DNA of 64,000 bases from positions 1 to 64,000 of the forward strand of contig CAVOGC010000004.1 of assembly GCA_963695105.1 (NCBI GenBank). Direction: 5' to 3'. The notes under the pieces were generated by a model that was not told where the DNA came from, made no database searches, and saw nothing but the letters and a program-made list of their open reading frames with translations. The translations under genes were made by a program, and so were the position numbers. The DNA comes from Competibacter sp963695105 (GTDB taxonomy: Bacteria > Pseudomonadota > Gammaproteobacteria > Competibacterales > Competibacteraceae). Below, piece by piece: positions 7,264 to 16,790 of this stretch. Position 1 is the first letter of the stretch. Each line of letters starts with the position of its first letter.

Positions 7264-9339
7264 ATGACCGAACCGTCGCATACCAATCGTCTGATCCACG
7301 AAACCAGCCCCTATCTGCGCCAGCACGCTCATAATCCCGTGGACTGGTATCCCTGGGGTGAGGAAGCGCTGGATCGGGCTCGCCACGAAGGCAAGCCGAT
7401 CCTGTTGTCCATCGGCTATTCGGCCTGCCACTGGTGCCATGTCATGGCCCACGAATCCTTCGAGGACAAGGCCACCGCCCGGGTGATGAACGAACTGTTC
7501 GTCAACGTCAAGGTGGACCGCGAGGAACGGCCCGACCTCGACAAGATTTACCAAACCGCCTTTCAAATGCTGCACCGGCGGGCCGGCGGCTGGCCGCTCA
7601 CGATGTTCCTGACCCACGACGATCACGTACCCTTCGTCGGCGGCACCTATTTCCCCAAGACATCCCGCTACGGGATGCCGGCCTTTACCGAGATCCTAAG
7701 CCGCGTCAGCGCCCACTACCGCCAGCATCAGCCCGAACTCCGCCAACAGAACCAGGCGCTGCTGGATGCCCTGCGCGCCGAAATCGCCACGCCCGCCGAG
7801 GGCGGGCCAGCGGCCTTGACCGACGCACCGCCGAGGGCGGCGCGGGACGCGCTGGTCCACAGTTTCGATCCGGCGCACGGCGGCTTCGGCGGCGCGCCCA
7901 AATTCCCGCACCCCACCAGCCTGGAGCGGCTGCTGCGCTGGACCGCTGGAGTCCAGAAAACCGAACCGGACCGACCAGCGGAAACCGCCCTGCGGATCAC
8001 CTTGCAAAAAATGGCGCTGGGCGGCCTTTACGATCATTTGGGCGGCGGGTTCTACCGCTATTCGGTCGATGTCGAATGGCAAATCCCGCACTTCGAGAAG
8101 ATGCTGTACGACAACGGCCCGCTGCTGGCACTGTACGCCCAGACCTGGCAAGCGACCCAGGACCCGCTGTTCCGCGTGGCCGCCGAGGAAACCGGCGCCT
8201 GGCTGATACGGGAAATGCAGGACCCGGCCGGCGGCTACTACGCCACGCTCGATGCCGACTCCGAGGGCGAGGAAGGCAAGTTCTACCTGTGGACTCCCGA
8301 TCAGGTCCGCGAACTGCTGAACACCGAGGAATACGTCGCTTTTGCCGTCTGTTACGGGCTGGAGCAGCCGCCGAATTTCGAGAACCAGTTCTGGCACCTG
8401 CGGCTGACCGCCGAGGTATCAGAGCTGGCCGGCCGGTTGGGAGTAGCGCCGGCGCAGGTCGGCGAATGGCTGGCCGCCGCCCGGCGCAAGCTGTTCGAAG
8501 CCCGCTCACAACGAATCTGGCCGGGCCGCGACGAGAAAATCCTGACCGCCTGGAACGGCCTGACGATTCGCGGCATGGCGATCGCCGGTCGCCATCTCGG
8601 ACGGGCGGAGTTCGTGGCCTCGGCGGAGCGTGCCCTGGATTTCATCCGCGCCCGGCTGTGGCGGGACGGTCGGCTGCTGGCGGTCCACAAGGACGGTCAG
8701 GCGCGCCTGAACGCCTATCTGGACGATTACGCCTTTTTGATCGACGGCATTCTGGAACTGCTGCAATGCCGCTGGCGGGATGGCGATCTGGACTTCGCGC
8801 TGGCCTTGGCCGATGTGCTGCTTGACCAGTTCGAGGATCGCGGGGCCGGGGGGTTCTTTTTCACCGCCACCGACCACGAGGCGCTGATCCAGCGGCCCAA
8901 GCCGGCCCACGACGACGCCTTGCCGGCCGGCAACGGTATCGCCGCGCAAGTGCTGTTGAAATTGGGCCATCTCACCGGCCGGACCCACTATCTGGAGGCC
9001 GCCGAGCGGACCTTGCGCTGGGCCTGGCCGACGCTCGAACAGATTCCCAACGCCTGCAATGCCGTGCTGGCCGCGCTGGAGGATTTTCTCGAACCGGCGC
9101 AAACGATCGTGCTGCGCGGTCAACCGGAGGCGTTGGCGGAGTGGTGGGAGCGGTGCGCCCGGCCTTACGCCCCGCGCCGGCTGACGCTGGCCATCCCCGC
9201 CACGGCCACCATCCCCGCCGGATTGCTGGCCGAACGGCGGGCGGGCGCGGCACCGGTGACCGCCTATGTCTGCGCCGGGTTGGAATGCCGGTCGCCACTC
9301 ACGACACTCGATGCCCTGGAGCGGGAGTTGGCCCAATAA
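7264..9339 (+). CDS. Thioredoxin-fold DUF255 protein (YyaL/SSP411 family)
   Basis: 691 residues. The first ~165 residues form a thioredoxin-like domain with the family signature NPVDWYPWGEEAL and the active-site-like SACHWCHVMAHESF (CxxC). This is followed by VKVDREERPDLDKIY and GGWPLTMFL. The remainder resembles the six-hairpin glycosidase-like part of this family (GGLYDHLGGGFYRYSVD, PHFEKMLYDN, DEKILTAWNG). Members are widespread in bacteria and animals (spermatogenesis-associated protein 20), but their reaction is not established. The length and domain order are complete. It stands alone, divergent from xthA. Confidence 0.92.
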   Translation: MTEPSHTNRLIHETSPYLRQHAHNPVDWYPWGEEALDRARHEGKPILLSIGYSACHWCHVMAHESFEDKATARVMNELFVNVKVDREERPDLDKIYQTAFQMLHRRAGGWPLTMFLTHDDHVPFVGGTYFPKTSRYGMPAFTEILSRVSAHYRQHQPELRQQNQALLDALRAEIATPAEGGPAALTDAPPRAARDALVHSFDPAHGGFGGAPKFPHPTSLERLLRWTAGVQKTEPDRPAETALRITLQKMALGGLYDHLGGGFYRYSVDVEWQIPHFEKMLYDNGPLLALYAQTWQATQDPLFRVAAEETGAWLIREMQDPAGGYYATLDADSEGEEGKFYLWTPDQVRELLNTEEYVAFAVCYGLEQPPNFENQFWHLRLTAEVSELAGRLGVAPAQVGEWLAAARRKLFEARSQRIWPGRDEKILTAWNGLTIRGMAIAGRHLGRAEFVASAERALDFIRARLWRDGRLLAVHKDGQARLNAYLDDYAFLIDGILELLQCRWRDGDLDFALALADVLLDQFEDRGAGGFFFTATDHEALIQRPKPAHDDALPAGNGIAAQVLLKLGHLTGRTHYLEAAERTLRWAWPTLEQIPNACNAVLAALEDFLEPAQTIVLRGQPEALAEWWERCARPYAPRRLTLAIPATATIPAGLLAERRAGAAPVTAYVCAGLECRSPLTTLDALERELAQ

Positions 9340-9526
9340 CCGGTATCTTCGCGCCGGACGCCGATGTTGGAGAGAAAAGACACCCGCGCGACGGCCGGTC
9401 GCGCCTATAATTGAGAGCATGATCTCCGGATCGAAGCCAGAACCCAACATTCTTCCTGGCAAATCCGCGGGTTTCCAGGGAGGCACGCATCAAAACCATA
9501 ACTTTTTTTGAAGAGGGCAAGTGACC

Positions 9527-10291
9527 ATGACCGCTCATCTGTACTTCTCGCTGATTCCCGAGGCGCTGATCGTATCCATGTTGCCACCGGAACAGTTCGG
9601 GCAATACTACGCGACCGGCCACAAATACAAATCCAAGGGGCAGGCGATCTTTTTCGAGGTCGACCCCGCCTTCCGCAACGATTTTTTTGATGTCGAGGAT
9701 GCGCTCAAGCGCTGTACGCCGCATCCGGATGGGACGCCGAAGAACTCGGTTTACATCTCGATCTACCGGGTGCTGGAGCATATTCCCACCAGCGCGCTGG
9801 GCAAATTGTATTTGAGCACCGCCTACGGCCATACCCTGGGTTTGGAGCGAGGCCCAATCGCGCCGCGCGAAGCGCCGACCCTGCACATGTACCAGGATCT
9901 GGCGCCGGTCAACAGCCTGGTGGTCAGCACGCACGACCCGGTGACCTACTATCAGAGCGTCACCAGCAAGCCGGCCAAGTTCATTCGCTTCCCTGGCCTG
10001 TGTTTTGTCGAACTCGGCCTGGGCGCGCTGGCGAGCGACCCCGAAAACGGGCCGGTGGGCGATCTACCCTATTCGTTCATGCACCATCTGCGCGAGGCGC
10101 TGCTGGAACTGGAGCCCAACGCCAAGCAAACCAAGCTGGTGCATCGGGTGCATTCCCTGGAATTCCCGTACCGCATGATTAAGAGCGGTTTTTACATCGG
10201 CAACGGCGAAGACCTGGCGTTCTACCCGATGCCCTCGCACGAAGCATTGCGCCGCGAACACAATAGCTGGTGGCGTTCGGCCAACCTGTAA
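9527..10291 (+). CDS. Protein of unknown function, 254 aa
   Basis: I do not recognise a family. The protein is soluble, lacks a signal peptide and membrane segments, and is rich in aromatic residues (MPPEQFGQYYATGHKYKSK-type N terminus, closing with NSWWRSANL). A DPVTYYQSVTSKPAKFIRFP stretch lies in the middle. There is a GTG at 9521 and an ATG at 9527; the GAAGAGG site at 9510-9516 favours the ATG. Codon use matches the neighbouring genes. A perfect TATAAT lies at 9406-9411 but without a good -35. It ends against the GGDEF-EAL gene in a convergent gap. It is a real gene by codon usage and ribosome site; the function is open. Confidence 0.75.
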   Translation: MTAHLYFSLIPEALIVSMLPPEQFGQYYATGHKYKSKGQAIFFEVDPAFRNDFFDVEDALKRCTPHPDGTPKNSVYISIYRVLEHIPTSALGKLYLSTAYGHTLGLERGPIAPREAPTLHMYQDLAPVNSLVVSTHDPVTYYQSVTSKPAKFIRFPGLCFVELGLGALASDPENGPVGDLPYSFMHHLREALLELEPNAKQTKLVHRVHSLEFPYRMIKSGFYIGNGEDLAFYPMPSHEALRREHNSWWRSANL

Positions 10292-10352
10292 ACGGACGGC
10301 CGCTGTCGGGATTCCCGGCGGCGGCCCCGTCAAGCTTCCGAACCGACGCCGG

Positions 10353-12926
10353 CTAATGGCGCCGGTCTAGGCCGATCCGCGAGCAGTGCGCCACCAGCTC
10401 CACCAGCGGACGCGGTTTGCCCACCCCATAGCCTTGGGCGTAATTCACGCCGATGGCGCGCAGCTTGGCCAGAATCTGGTCGTTCTCCACGAACTCGGCG
10501 ATGGTTTCCATGCCCATCACATGACCGACCTCGTTGATGGAGCTCACCATGGCCAGGGATACCGGGTCGTTGGCGATGTCCTCCACGAAGATGCCGTCAA
10601 TCTTGAGAAAATCCACCGGCAGTTTCTTCAGATAGGCAAAGGACGACAGGCCGCTGCCGAAGTCGTCGAGGGCGAAGCGACACCCAAGATTCCTGAGTGC
10701 GCGAATGAAATACAGCGCATTGTTGAAATTGGCGATAGCAGCGGTTTCGGTCACTTCAAAGCAGACCTTGCTGGTCAGGTTCCGCTGTTTATTCAAGCGC
10801 TCCACCAGATATTCCAGCAACTGCCCGTCGCCGAGGGAAAGGCCGGAGAGATTGATCGAACATAGAGACAGGCTTTTGAGGTGATCGGGATTGTCGGATA
10901 GCCAGTCCAGCGCCGTGTTCACCACCCAGCGGTCCAGCTTGACGGCCAGATGGTAATGCTCGGCGGCCGGTAGAAATTGGCCCGGTAGCACCAGTTGCCC
11001 GAATTCATCCTCCATGCGCAGCAGCAGTTCGTAGTGATAGCCATCGGACCGGCCCAGCAGGGTGGGCACGATCGGCTGGAAGGCGAGTTGGAAACGGTTC
11101 TCTTCCAGCGCCTGGTTGATACGCGCCACCCAGCGCATTTCGCCTTGACGGCGGGAAAGCTCGGTATCGTTTTCAGTATATAAATGCGCGCGGTTGCGGC
11201 CGGCGTCCTTGGCGGCGTAACAGGCGCTGTCGGCGGCGCTGAGTACGCTGTCCGAACTTTCGCTGGCGGTGGTGATCGACACCACGCCGATACTCGCCCC
11301 CACATGGAACGTTTTGTCGCCCCAGGCAAAGCGAAAATCGCTGACCGCCCTGCACAGCGAATTGGCCACTCGCATGGCGTCTTGCAGCGAGCAGTGCTCC
11401 ATGAGTACGCCGAATTCATCGCCCCCCAGCCGCGCCAGCATATCCTGCCTGCGCACCCGCGCCTGCAAGATGCGCGAAAGCTGGCGCAGCAGGGCATCGC
11501 CGGCCATGTGCCCGCAGGTATCGTTGATGATCTTGAACTGGTCCAGATCAAGGTAGAACAGGGCGTGCTCGACATCCTGCGCGCGGGTGCATTCCAACGC
11601 CTGCTGCAAGCGCAGCTCAAACGCGCGGCGGTTGGGCAGTTCGGTGAGCGAATCGTGGCTGGCCTGATGGCTGAGCTGCTCGGAAAGCAGTTGCGCTTCG
11701 GTGTTGTCCAGCCACGAGCCCACCAGTTCCACGGGATGACCTTCGCTATCGCAGATCAGGCGCACGGTATCCCGAATCCAGCGCCAGCCGCCATCGCGGT
11801 GGCGCAAGCGGTATTCGCAATTGGTCTGGACGTACTCATCCCCGCTGTTCTGGCTGTGCTTGAAGCGCAAGCGATCTTCCGGATGCACCAGATGTTCCCA
11901 CAGGTGCTCGTCGGCAAGCAGATCTTCCGCCCGATAGCCCAGTAAATCGTTGACGTTGGAACTGATGAAGTTGAGCGGCCGGCTGGAGTATGGGTCGCGT
12001 GAGTAGATGACCGCGGGGCTGGCGCTGACCACATGCTCTAACCGGGCGCTAGCCTGGCGCAAGGCTTCCTCGGCCCGCCGGCGGCTGGTGACATCGCGAG
12101 CCACCAGGTAACTACCGGTGAAGCGGGGTTCCGAACTGTTTCCTGAAATGATCGGAAAGGCGGTCACCTCGGCGACCATAAAAAGTTCCAGGGTCGGGCA
12201 GTCGTGCTGGAAGGCCTCCTGGCGTAGAAAATGCCACTCCGCGAGTTGAGGTTCCTTTACTCCCGTCGCCAAGCAGCGCAATAGGGTCGCCGCCTTTTCC
12301 CGATCCGGCGGAGCCACCAAACAGGTCAGAGGTTGCTTCACCAACGCCTCGGTTTCGAAGCCGAGCAGCACTTTCACCCGCTCGTTGAGATAGGAGAAGC
12401 GTCCCTTCACGTCCAGCATGAAAATGAGATCGGGAGAGCTATTGACCAGGAAGCGATGCAGGCGCTCGGACGCCTCGACGCGATCCCGCATCAGACGGTT
12501 GGCCCGCTCCAGTTGCAACTTGCGGGTCGCGTTGGCAATGCTGGCCAGCAATTCATCGGGGCCAAACGGTTTGCGCAGGTAATCAATGGCGCCCCGACGC
12601 ATGGCGGCGGTTGCTTCAAGCACCGAGGTCGTGCCGCTGATCACAATAACCGCCATGTCCAGGCAGCGCTCGATCGTGAAATCCAATACCGCCGCGCCAC
12701 CGATTCCCGGCATCCCCAAGTCCAGCACCAGCAAGTCGTAGCGGTTCTCGGCCAGTTGCGTCAAGGCCGCCGCGCCGCTGACGGCCACCGCGGCGACATA
12801 GCCATAGGTTTCAAGCAACTGCTTGAGACTGGCCAAGAGTCCGAGTTCATCGTCCACGACGAGAACCGAATACGGTTCGTCCGGTTTCCCCTCATCGCTG
12901 TCGGCACCCTGCAGCAGCTTAATCAA
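10353..12926 (-). CDS. Receiver-PAS-PAS-GGDEF-EAL cyclic-di-GMP regulator
   Basis: 857 residues. A receiver domain (about 20-135) has the phospho-acceptor Asp near residue 69 in LLVLDLGMPG and KPFGPDEL at its end. Two PAS domains follow (about 165-270 and 290-410). The GGDEF domain has an intact GGDEF motif around 501-505, and the EAL domain begins with YELLLRM (Glu near 633) and contains DDFGSGLSSF and LKIDGIFVEDI. The EAL signature is ELL rather than EAL, but the metal-binding acidic residues appear present, so the domain may be active. It lies 283 bp behind the HDOD-GAF kinase gene on the same strand, the likely phospho-donor. It would make and/or break cyclic di-GMP in response to phosphorylation. 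Confidence 0.92.
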   Translation of the reverse strand: MIKLLQGADSDEGKPDEPYSVLVVDDELGLLASLKQLLETYGYVAAVAVSGAAALTQLAENRYDLLVLDLGMPGIGGAAVLDFTIERCLDMAVIVISGTTSVLEATAAMRRGAIDYLRKPFGPDELLASIANATRKLQLERANRLMRDRVEASERLHRFLVNSSPDLIFMLDVKGRFSYLNERVKVLLGFETEALVKQPLTCLVAPPDREKAATLLRCLATGVKEPQLAEWHFLRQEAFQHDCPTLELFMVAEVTAFPIISGNSSEPRFTGSYLVARDVTSRRRAEEALRQASARLEHVVSASPAVIYSRDPYSSRPLNFISSNVNDLLGYRAEDLLADEHLWEHLVHPEDRLRFKHSQNSGDEYVQTNCEYRLRHRDGGWRWIRDTVRLICDSEGHPVELVGSWLDNTEAQLLSEQLSHQASHDSLTELPNRRAFELRLQQALECTRAQDVEHALFYLDLDQFKIINDTCGHMAGDALLRQLSRILQARVRRQDMLARLGGDEFGVLMEHCSLQDAMRVANSLCRAVSDFRFAWGDKTFHVGASIGVVSITTASESSDSVLSAADSACYAAKDAGRNRAHLYTENDTELSRRQGEMRWVARINQALEENRFQLAFQPIVPTLLGRSDGYHYELLLRMEDEFGQLVLPGQFLPAAEHYHLAVKLDRWVVNTALDWLSDNPDHLKSLSLCSINLSGLSLGDGQLLEYLVERLNKQRNLTSKVCFEVTETAAIANFNNALYFIRALRNLGCRFALDDFGSGLSSFAYLKKLPVDFLKIDGIFVEDIANDPVSLAMVSSINEVGHVMGMETIAEFVENDQILAKLRAIGVNYAQGYGVGKPRPLVELVAHCSRIGLDRRH

Positions 12927-13209
12927 AGCAGCACTCCCGGCGCCTCCGTGGGCGTTTTTGCGAGGACTGGAAGCGATCTGGCAACGATGTCACAGTCGGT
13001 ATTAAATTATTATTCACAGCATACAGTTACCGATGCACCGACAACGATTGTGCAAACCAATAAATGTAGGTTACACCAAAATAAGATTATTGCATCCTGC
13101 CGGAATCGATGAATGGGATGGCGCAAGACCCCTGGGACGGGCGGGATTTGTGGAGATCGGGCGCCGTCGAGTCGCGACAGTCTGGCGCAACTCGAGGCAA
13201 CTCTTGCCG
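12927..13209. promoter_or_regulatory. Intergenic region upstream of the GGDEF-EAL gene
   Basis: This 283-bp gap is distinctly more AT-rich than its flanks around 12990-13090 (GTATTAAATTATTATT). It probably carries the promoter of the receiver-GGDEF-EAL gene. No clean -35/-10 pair can be assigned with confidence. No gene remnant was recognised. Confidence 0.35.
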
Positions 13210-15417
13210 TCAAGCCATCGGCAACAACACCATAAATATGGAACCGCCGCCGCTGTTCGGGCGGCAGAGGGCCTGGCCACCCAATTCCTCGGCCAAGTTT
13301 TTGACGATTGCAAGGCCCAGCCCAGCGTGTCCGTCTCCTTTCGTACTGTCGGCGGGCTGAAAGAGTTTGGCGTGTAAATGACCGGGCAAACCCGGGCCGG
13401 TATCGGCGACGGCCATTTCCACGTACTGGCGCCCGTGCAGATTGATCCGATCCTGGGTGGACACGGTAATCGCTCCGCCTTGCCCCAGCGCTTCGGCGGC
13501 ATTTCGGATCAGGTTGAGCAGCATCTGCCGGATGGCGTCGCGGCCGCGCGGCAGCACGGAGAGGGTATCCCCCAGATTCAGTTTGAGGCTGATGCCGTGC
13601 GGCCGGCACAGGGCGTCGTCCAATACCCGCGCCAGATCCTGAATGATCTTGTTCAGGTTGACCCCGGCATCCTCCAGTTCGCCTTCGCCCGGCTCGGACA
13701 GGCGCAGCAGGATGCGGCCGATCCGCTCCGTTTCCTCTTGCAGCACTTTCAATTCATCGCGGGTGACCTGCTCCCCCAGCCTGGCTTCGAGCAGGGGCAA
13801 GTAGTTACGTATGATCGTGAGAGGGTTTGAGACTTCGTGCAGCGCGGCGCGCAACTGTTGTTGTTCCAGCAGACGCTGGTCGTCCTGGGCGCGCTGCCGG
13901 TTCGCTTCGCATTGCCGCAACTGATCGAGTTCGGCGGCCGCGGTGGTGGCGAATAGCCGCAGTAAGCGGGCGCGGGCTTGCAGGCGTGGTAGTTGCGTGT
14001 GCGAGATCCCCATGGCCAGCACACCCAGCGAGCGGCCGGTGACCGACAATGGCAGGCACAGCGTTCCTTCCGCTTGCCATAGCCGACTCAACTGGCGATC
14101 GACCACGCCAGCGGGCATTTCCGCCTCCAGGGAGTGGCTGATCCGCTGCTCCCGCAACGCCCGGTTGAACGTGTTGGGGGCTCCGCCAGGATCGATGGCG
14201 ATCTCGCGCGGCATACCTTCGGATGCGTTCCCTCGCAGCATTCCGGTCTGTGGGTCTTGCAGGAAAAGGTGGTTCTCAGTGATATCGAACAGGATCGCCG
14301 CGCAGCGTGAGACCGCCCGCAGCAGCGTCGATTCGTCACCGGCAGCGTGCATTTCGCCGCGCACCTCGCTCATAAGGGCACGTTCGTGGACCGCCTGCCC
14401 CAACCGATCCTGGGCAACCATGGCTTCCAGCAAGGCCGGCGGGCCGTCGGTATGATCGTCGAGGCCGTCCGTCTCGTCGGTCAGAATCCGCTCGCGGGCC
14501 GCCTGAGCGAATGAATTTTCGCCAGGGACTTCGGCCGCCTTGCGCCGGCCGCCCGTTGCCGACATATCGATCCCCAGATCCGCGGCCAGATTAATGACCT
14601 CGCGCTCCGCCTCGAACCGCGCTTGGCGCAGCAGGGTCCGGTTCAAACCCAGCAAACTGTCCGCGCGGGCAAAAGCCTCTTCCTGGGGATCTTCCTCCTG
14701 GCTCAGGGCGTTGGCCACATGGAGCAGGCGCAGCAGCGGATGGGCGCCACGCAACTCGGCCGCATCCATATGATGGAAACGGATGGCATCGGCGAGAAAC
14801 GAGCGCAGTCGCCAGGTTTCCACCAGCGCCGCGCCCAGTTCGCAGTGGTCCGTGTTGAACAAGCGCCGCTCCATCTCCGGTATCTCGTGCAGCGAGCGGG
14901 CGAGATGGCGGATCTCCTGCATGGCCGTAAATGCCTTGCCGTGGCGGACGCCGATGACCAGTTTGCCCAGATCGTGCAGCAGCCCGCACAAATAGGCTTC
15001 CTCGGGTTCCGAATAATCGATGAAGACGGCCAGGCGTCGGGCCAAGTGCGCGCAGATCAGGGAATGATGCCAGAACTGATCCAGTGCCGACGCGGGGATA
15101 TCGCGCAAGGGGGCAAGCGATTGGTGGATCGCGGTCGTGGCAACGATGCTCCGGGCGGTTTCCGCGCCCAGCGCCGCAAGCACCGATTCCAGATTTGTCT
15201 GGCGCGGCGCCCGATCACGGCACGCAGCCGAATTCGCTACCGCCAGCATGCGCGCGCTCAGGATCACATCGTAACCGGTCAGCCGGGCCAGTTTCCGAAT
15301 ATTGGCGTCCTCGCCCTCAAAAGCTTCCAGCAGTTCCCCTACCACAGCCGGCAAGACCGGCAGCGCCAGCAGATCGGTGCTGTCGAAGGGAGGCTGGGAA
15401 GCGGCGACTACTGGCAT
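13210..15417 (-). CDS. HDOD-GAF-histidine kinase hybrid sensor
   Basis: 735 residues. The N-terminal ~280 residues form an HDOD domain (LPALPVLPAVV-like start, AVANSAACRD, YLCGLLHDLGKLVIG), a signalling domain related to HD phosphohydrolases. A GAF-like sensor follows (about 335-485) and then a kinase core. Its acceptor His lies near residue 527 in ALHEVSNPLTIIRNYL, and the ATPase motifs are NLIRNAAEAL, VADTGPGLPG and GLGLAIVKNLAEELGG. There are no transmembrane segments, so it senses a cytoplasmic signal. The gene lies directly upstream of, and on the same strand as, the receiver-PAS-PAS-GGDEF-EAL gene, with which it probably pairs. Confidence 0.9.
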   Translation of the reverse strand: MPVVAASQPPFDSTDLLALPVLPAVVGELLEAFEGEDANIRKLARLTGYDVILSARMLAVANSAACRDRAPRQTNLESVLAALGAETARSIVATTAIHQSLAPLRDIPASALDQFWHHSLICAHLARRLAVFIDYSEPEEAYLCGLLHDLGKLVIGVRHGKAFTAMQEIRHLARSLHEIPEMERRLFNTDHCELGAALVETWRLRSFLADAIRFHHMDAAELRGAHPLLRLLHVANALSQEEDPQEEAFARADSLLGLNRTLLRQARFEAEREVINLAADLGIDMSATGGRRKAAEVPGENSFAQAARERILTDETDGLDDHTDGPPALLEAMVAQDRLGQAVHERALMSEVRGEMHAAGDESTLLRAVSRCAAILFDITENHLFLQDPQTGMLRGNASEGMPREIAIDPGGAPNTFNRALREQRISHSLEAEMPAGVVDRQLSRLWQAEGTLCLPLSVTGRSLGVLAMGISHTQLPRLQARARLLRLFATTAAAELDQLRQCEANRQRAQDDQRLLEQQQLRAALHEVSNPLTIIRNYLPLLEARLGEQVTRDELKVLQEETERIGRILLRLSEPGEGELEDAGVNLNKIIQDLARVLDDALCRPHGISLKLNLGDTLSVLPRGRDAIRQMLLNLIRNAAEALGQGGAITVSTQDRINLHGRQYVEMAVADTGPGLPGHLHAKLFQPADSTKGDGHAGLGLAIVKNLAEELGGQALCRPNSGGGSIFMVLLPMA

Positions 15418-16207
15418 GGTTTGTGGTATCCCGCGCTTTGAGCTTTTCGGGGTTTTTGGTCAACAGGATCGGAAGCGCCATCTGCGCTCTTTAAAAATTC
15501 AAATGTATTTAAAAAATGACTAAATACTGGATTTAAGATTTCTTTATTAATCTCAAAAGTTAAAAAATCGATTAGTTCTTAGCCAAAACCTACCGAATTT
15601 GAGGCTAAATAAAGTTATTGCTTAGAGTTAAATTCAATTTAAGCATTAATCATGCCATTTATTTTTATTAGATGATGGGCTCCAACTCACTGTTTTTCAG
15701 ACATATAGGCGGATTAATGTCTACGATTGGCCCTCATTAATCGATAAGGACAGCAGTCGTATGCTGTATAAAAAGCCATAAGCAATCATTGAGTGACAAT
15801 ATTGCTGCTTGAATCGGGTCAAATTGAGCTGATGAGATGGGCGCTGACAAAACGGAAGGGGGAGGCAGGCGAAACAGCTTGCGGTGTTCCCTTTAGTAAA
15901 GCGCAAGCATTTCAAGGTACGTGGGTGCGAGCGGAGGCAGGGCGCTGAAGCGAGAGCGGGGTAATGCGTGGAGAGATGTTTGTTGCCGCCGGTGCTGGAT
16001 CGGACAGGGGCCTGGCTTTCGGATAGGAGCGCGGGTTGCGCTGGCTGGCGGGAACACCGAAATAGCTTAAAGCAACGATCTAATTTTAGAAGGATTTTAC
16101 CTCAAACTAAGCAACATGGAGTTGCAGCGGGAGAAAAAGGCGCTGCTTGCCACCGCAAAATCGCCCGCGCGCAACCGTCATGATCGACCTGGTCATTCGC
16201 CGCCCGT
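15418..16207. other. Gene-poor AT-rich stretch of 790 bp
   Basis: From about 15480 to 15800 the sequence is strongly AT-rich against a GC-rich background. From 15860 to 16200 composition returns towards the mean, but no reading frame has family-like sequence. A 64-codon frame on the minus strand (15721-15915) has odd composition, with many Cys, Phe and Ser, and no ribosome site. The promoter of the HDOD kinase gene should lie at its left edge. I see no tRNA, no known RNA gene and no intact terminal repeats. It may be a decayed mobile element or hold an unrecognised RNA. Confidence 0.4.
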
Positions 16208-16597
16208 TCAATAATCGGGGGCGTAATCACCGAGATAACCGCTGTCGTAGGTGGGGGGAGAGTCGTAATAATTCGGAGCGGGGGAACGATAACGGTTGGG
16301 AGGCGGTGGCGCAAAACCGGCATCGTCATCGTTATATCTTTGATACGCTTGCGGATAATAGCTTTGCTGGTCGCGGTAATCCATCTGGCTGCCGATCGCG
16401 CTGCCCACCAGTGCGCCGGCCACGCCACCGACCACGGCGCCATCGCGGTGATCGATCTGATGGCCGATGACCGCGCCCGCCGTCGCGCCCACCAACGCGC
16501 CGTTTTGGGTGTGGTAGTACGGCGCGCCCGGCGGGGCGCATGCCGCGCTCAGGCTCACGGCGGCGGTCAGAAAGGCGATCTTGAATAGCGCGCGCAT
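16208..16597 (-). CDS. Glycine-zipper lipoprotein
   Basis: 129 residues starting at MRALFKIAFL. It has a lipoprotein signal peptide with lipobox LSAAC (Cys near residue 19). A glycine-zipper segment follows (GALVGATAGAVIGHQ ... GAVVGGVAGALVGSAIGS), then a Tyr/Pro-rich tail. Such small outer-membrane-associated lipoproteins are related to the SlyB/YMGG group and contribute to envelope integrity. An upstream ATG would add seven residues before the signal peptide, but the MRALFK start gives a normal one and has GGAG nearby. A strong hairpin with a T run sits between this gene and rnd. Confidence 0.8.
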   Translation of the reverse strand: MRALFKIAFLTAAVSLSAACAPPGAPYYHTQNGALVGATAGAVIGHQIDHRDGAVVGGVAGALVGSAIGSQMDYRDQQSYYPQAYQRYNDDDAGFAPPPPNRYRSPAPNYYDSPPTYDSGYLGDYAPDY

Positions 16598-16625
16598 GAA
16601 GGTACTCCAAGGCAACAAGGCGGGT

Positions 16626-16677
16626 AAAAAAAGACGGCGCTCACCGTTATGAGGTAACCACCAGTGACAACGCCGTC
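16626..16677 (-). terminator. Intrinsic terminator after rnd, or attenuator before the lipoprotein gene
   Basis: Read on the minus strand this is a long hairpin with outer stem GACGGCG/CGCCGTC (16671-16677 with 16633-16639) and an inner GTTA-CCTCA-TAAC stem-loop. Seven T residues follow immediately (complement of 16626-16632). It lies ~115 bp behind the rnd stop and only ~30 bp before the lipoprotein start, so it can end the moaC-rnd message. If the lipoprotein promoter lies upstream of it, it acts on that transcript too. Confidence 0.75.
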
Positions 16678-16790
16678 ATAAAGACCCACATACACCCACA
16701 CTGGCTAAGAAACAGTATCTTCTCAACAAGATGAATGTTGCCTGAATCCTGGGTTGCATGGATGATCCATATGGCTTCGTCGTCCGACGG

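Noticed and set aside
10292..10352. GC-rich inverted repeat in the convergent gap after the unknown gene
   Set aside because: GACGGCCGC and GCGGCCCCGTC can pair imperfectly, but there is no T run and the stem is interrupted, so I did not list a terminator.
15721..15915. 64-codon minus-strand frame in the AT-rich island
   Set aside because: No ribosome site, odd composition with many Cys and Ser, no recognisable motif; not listed as a gene.
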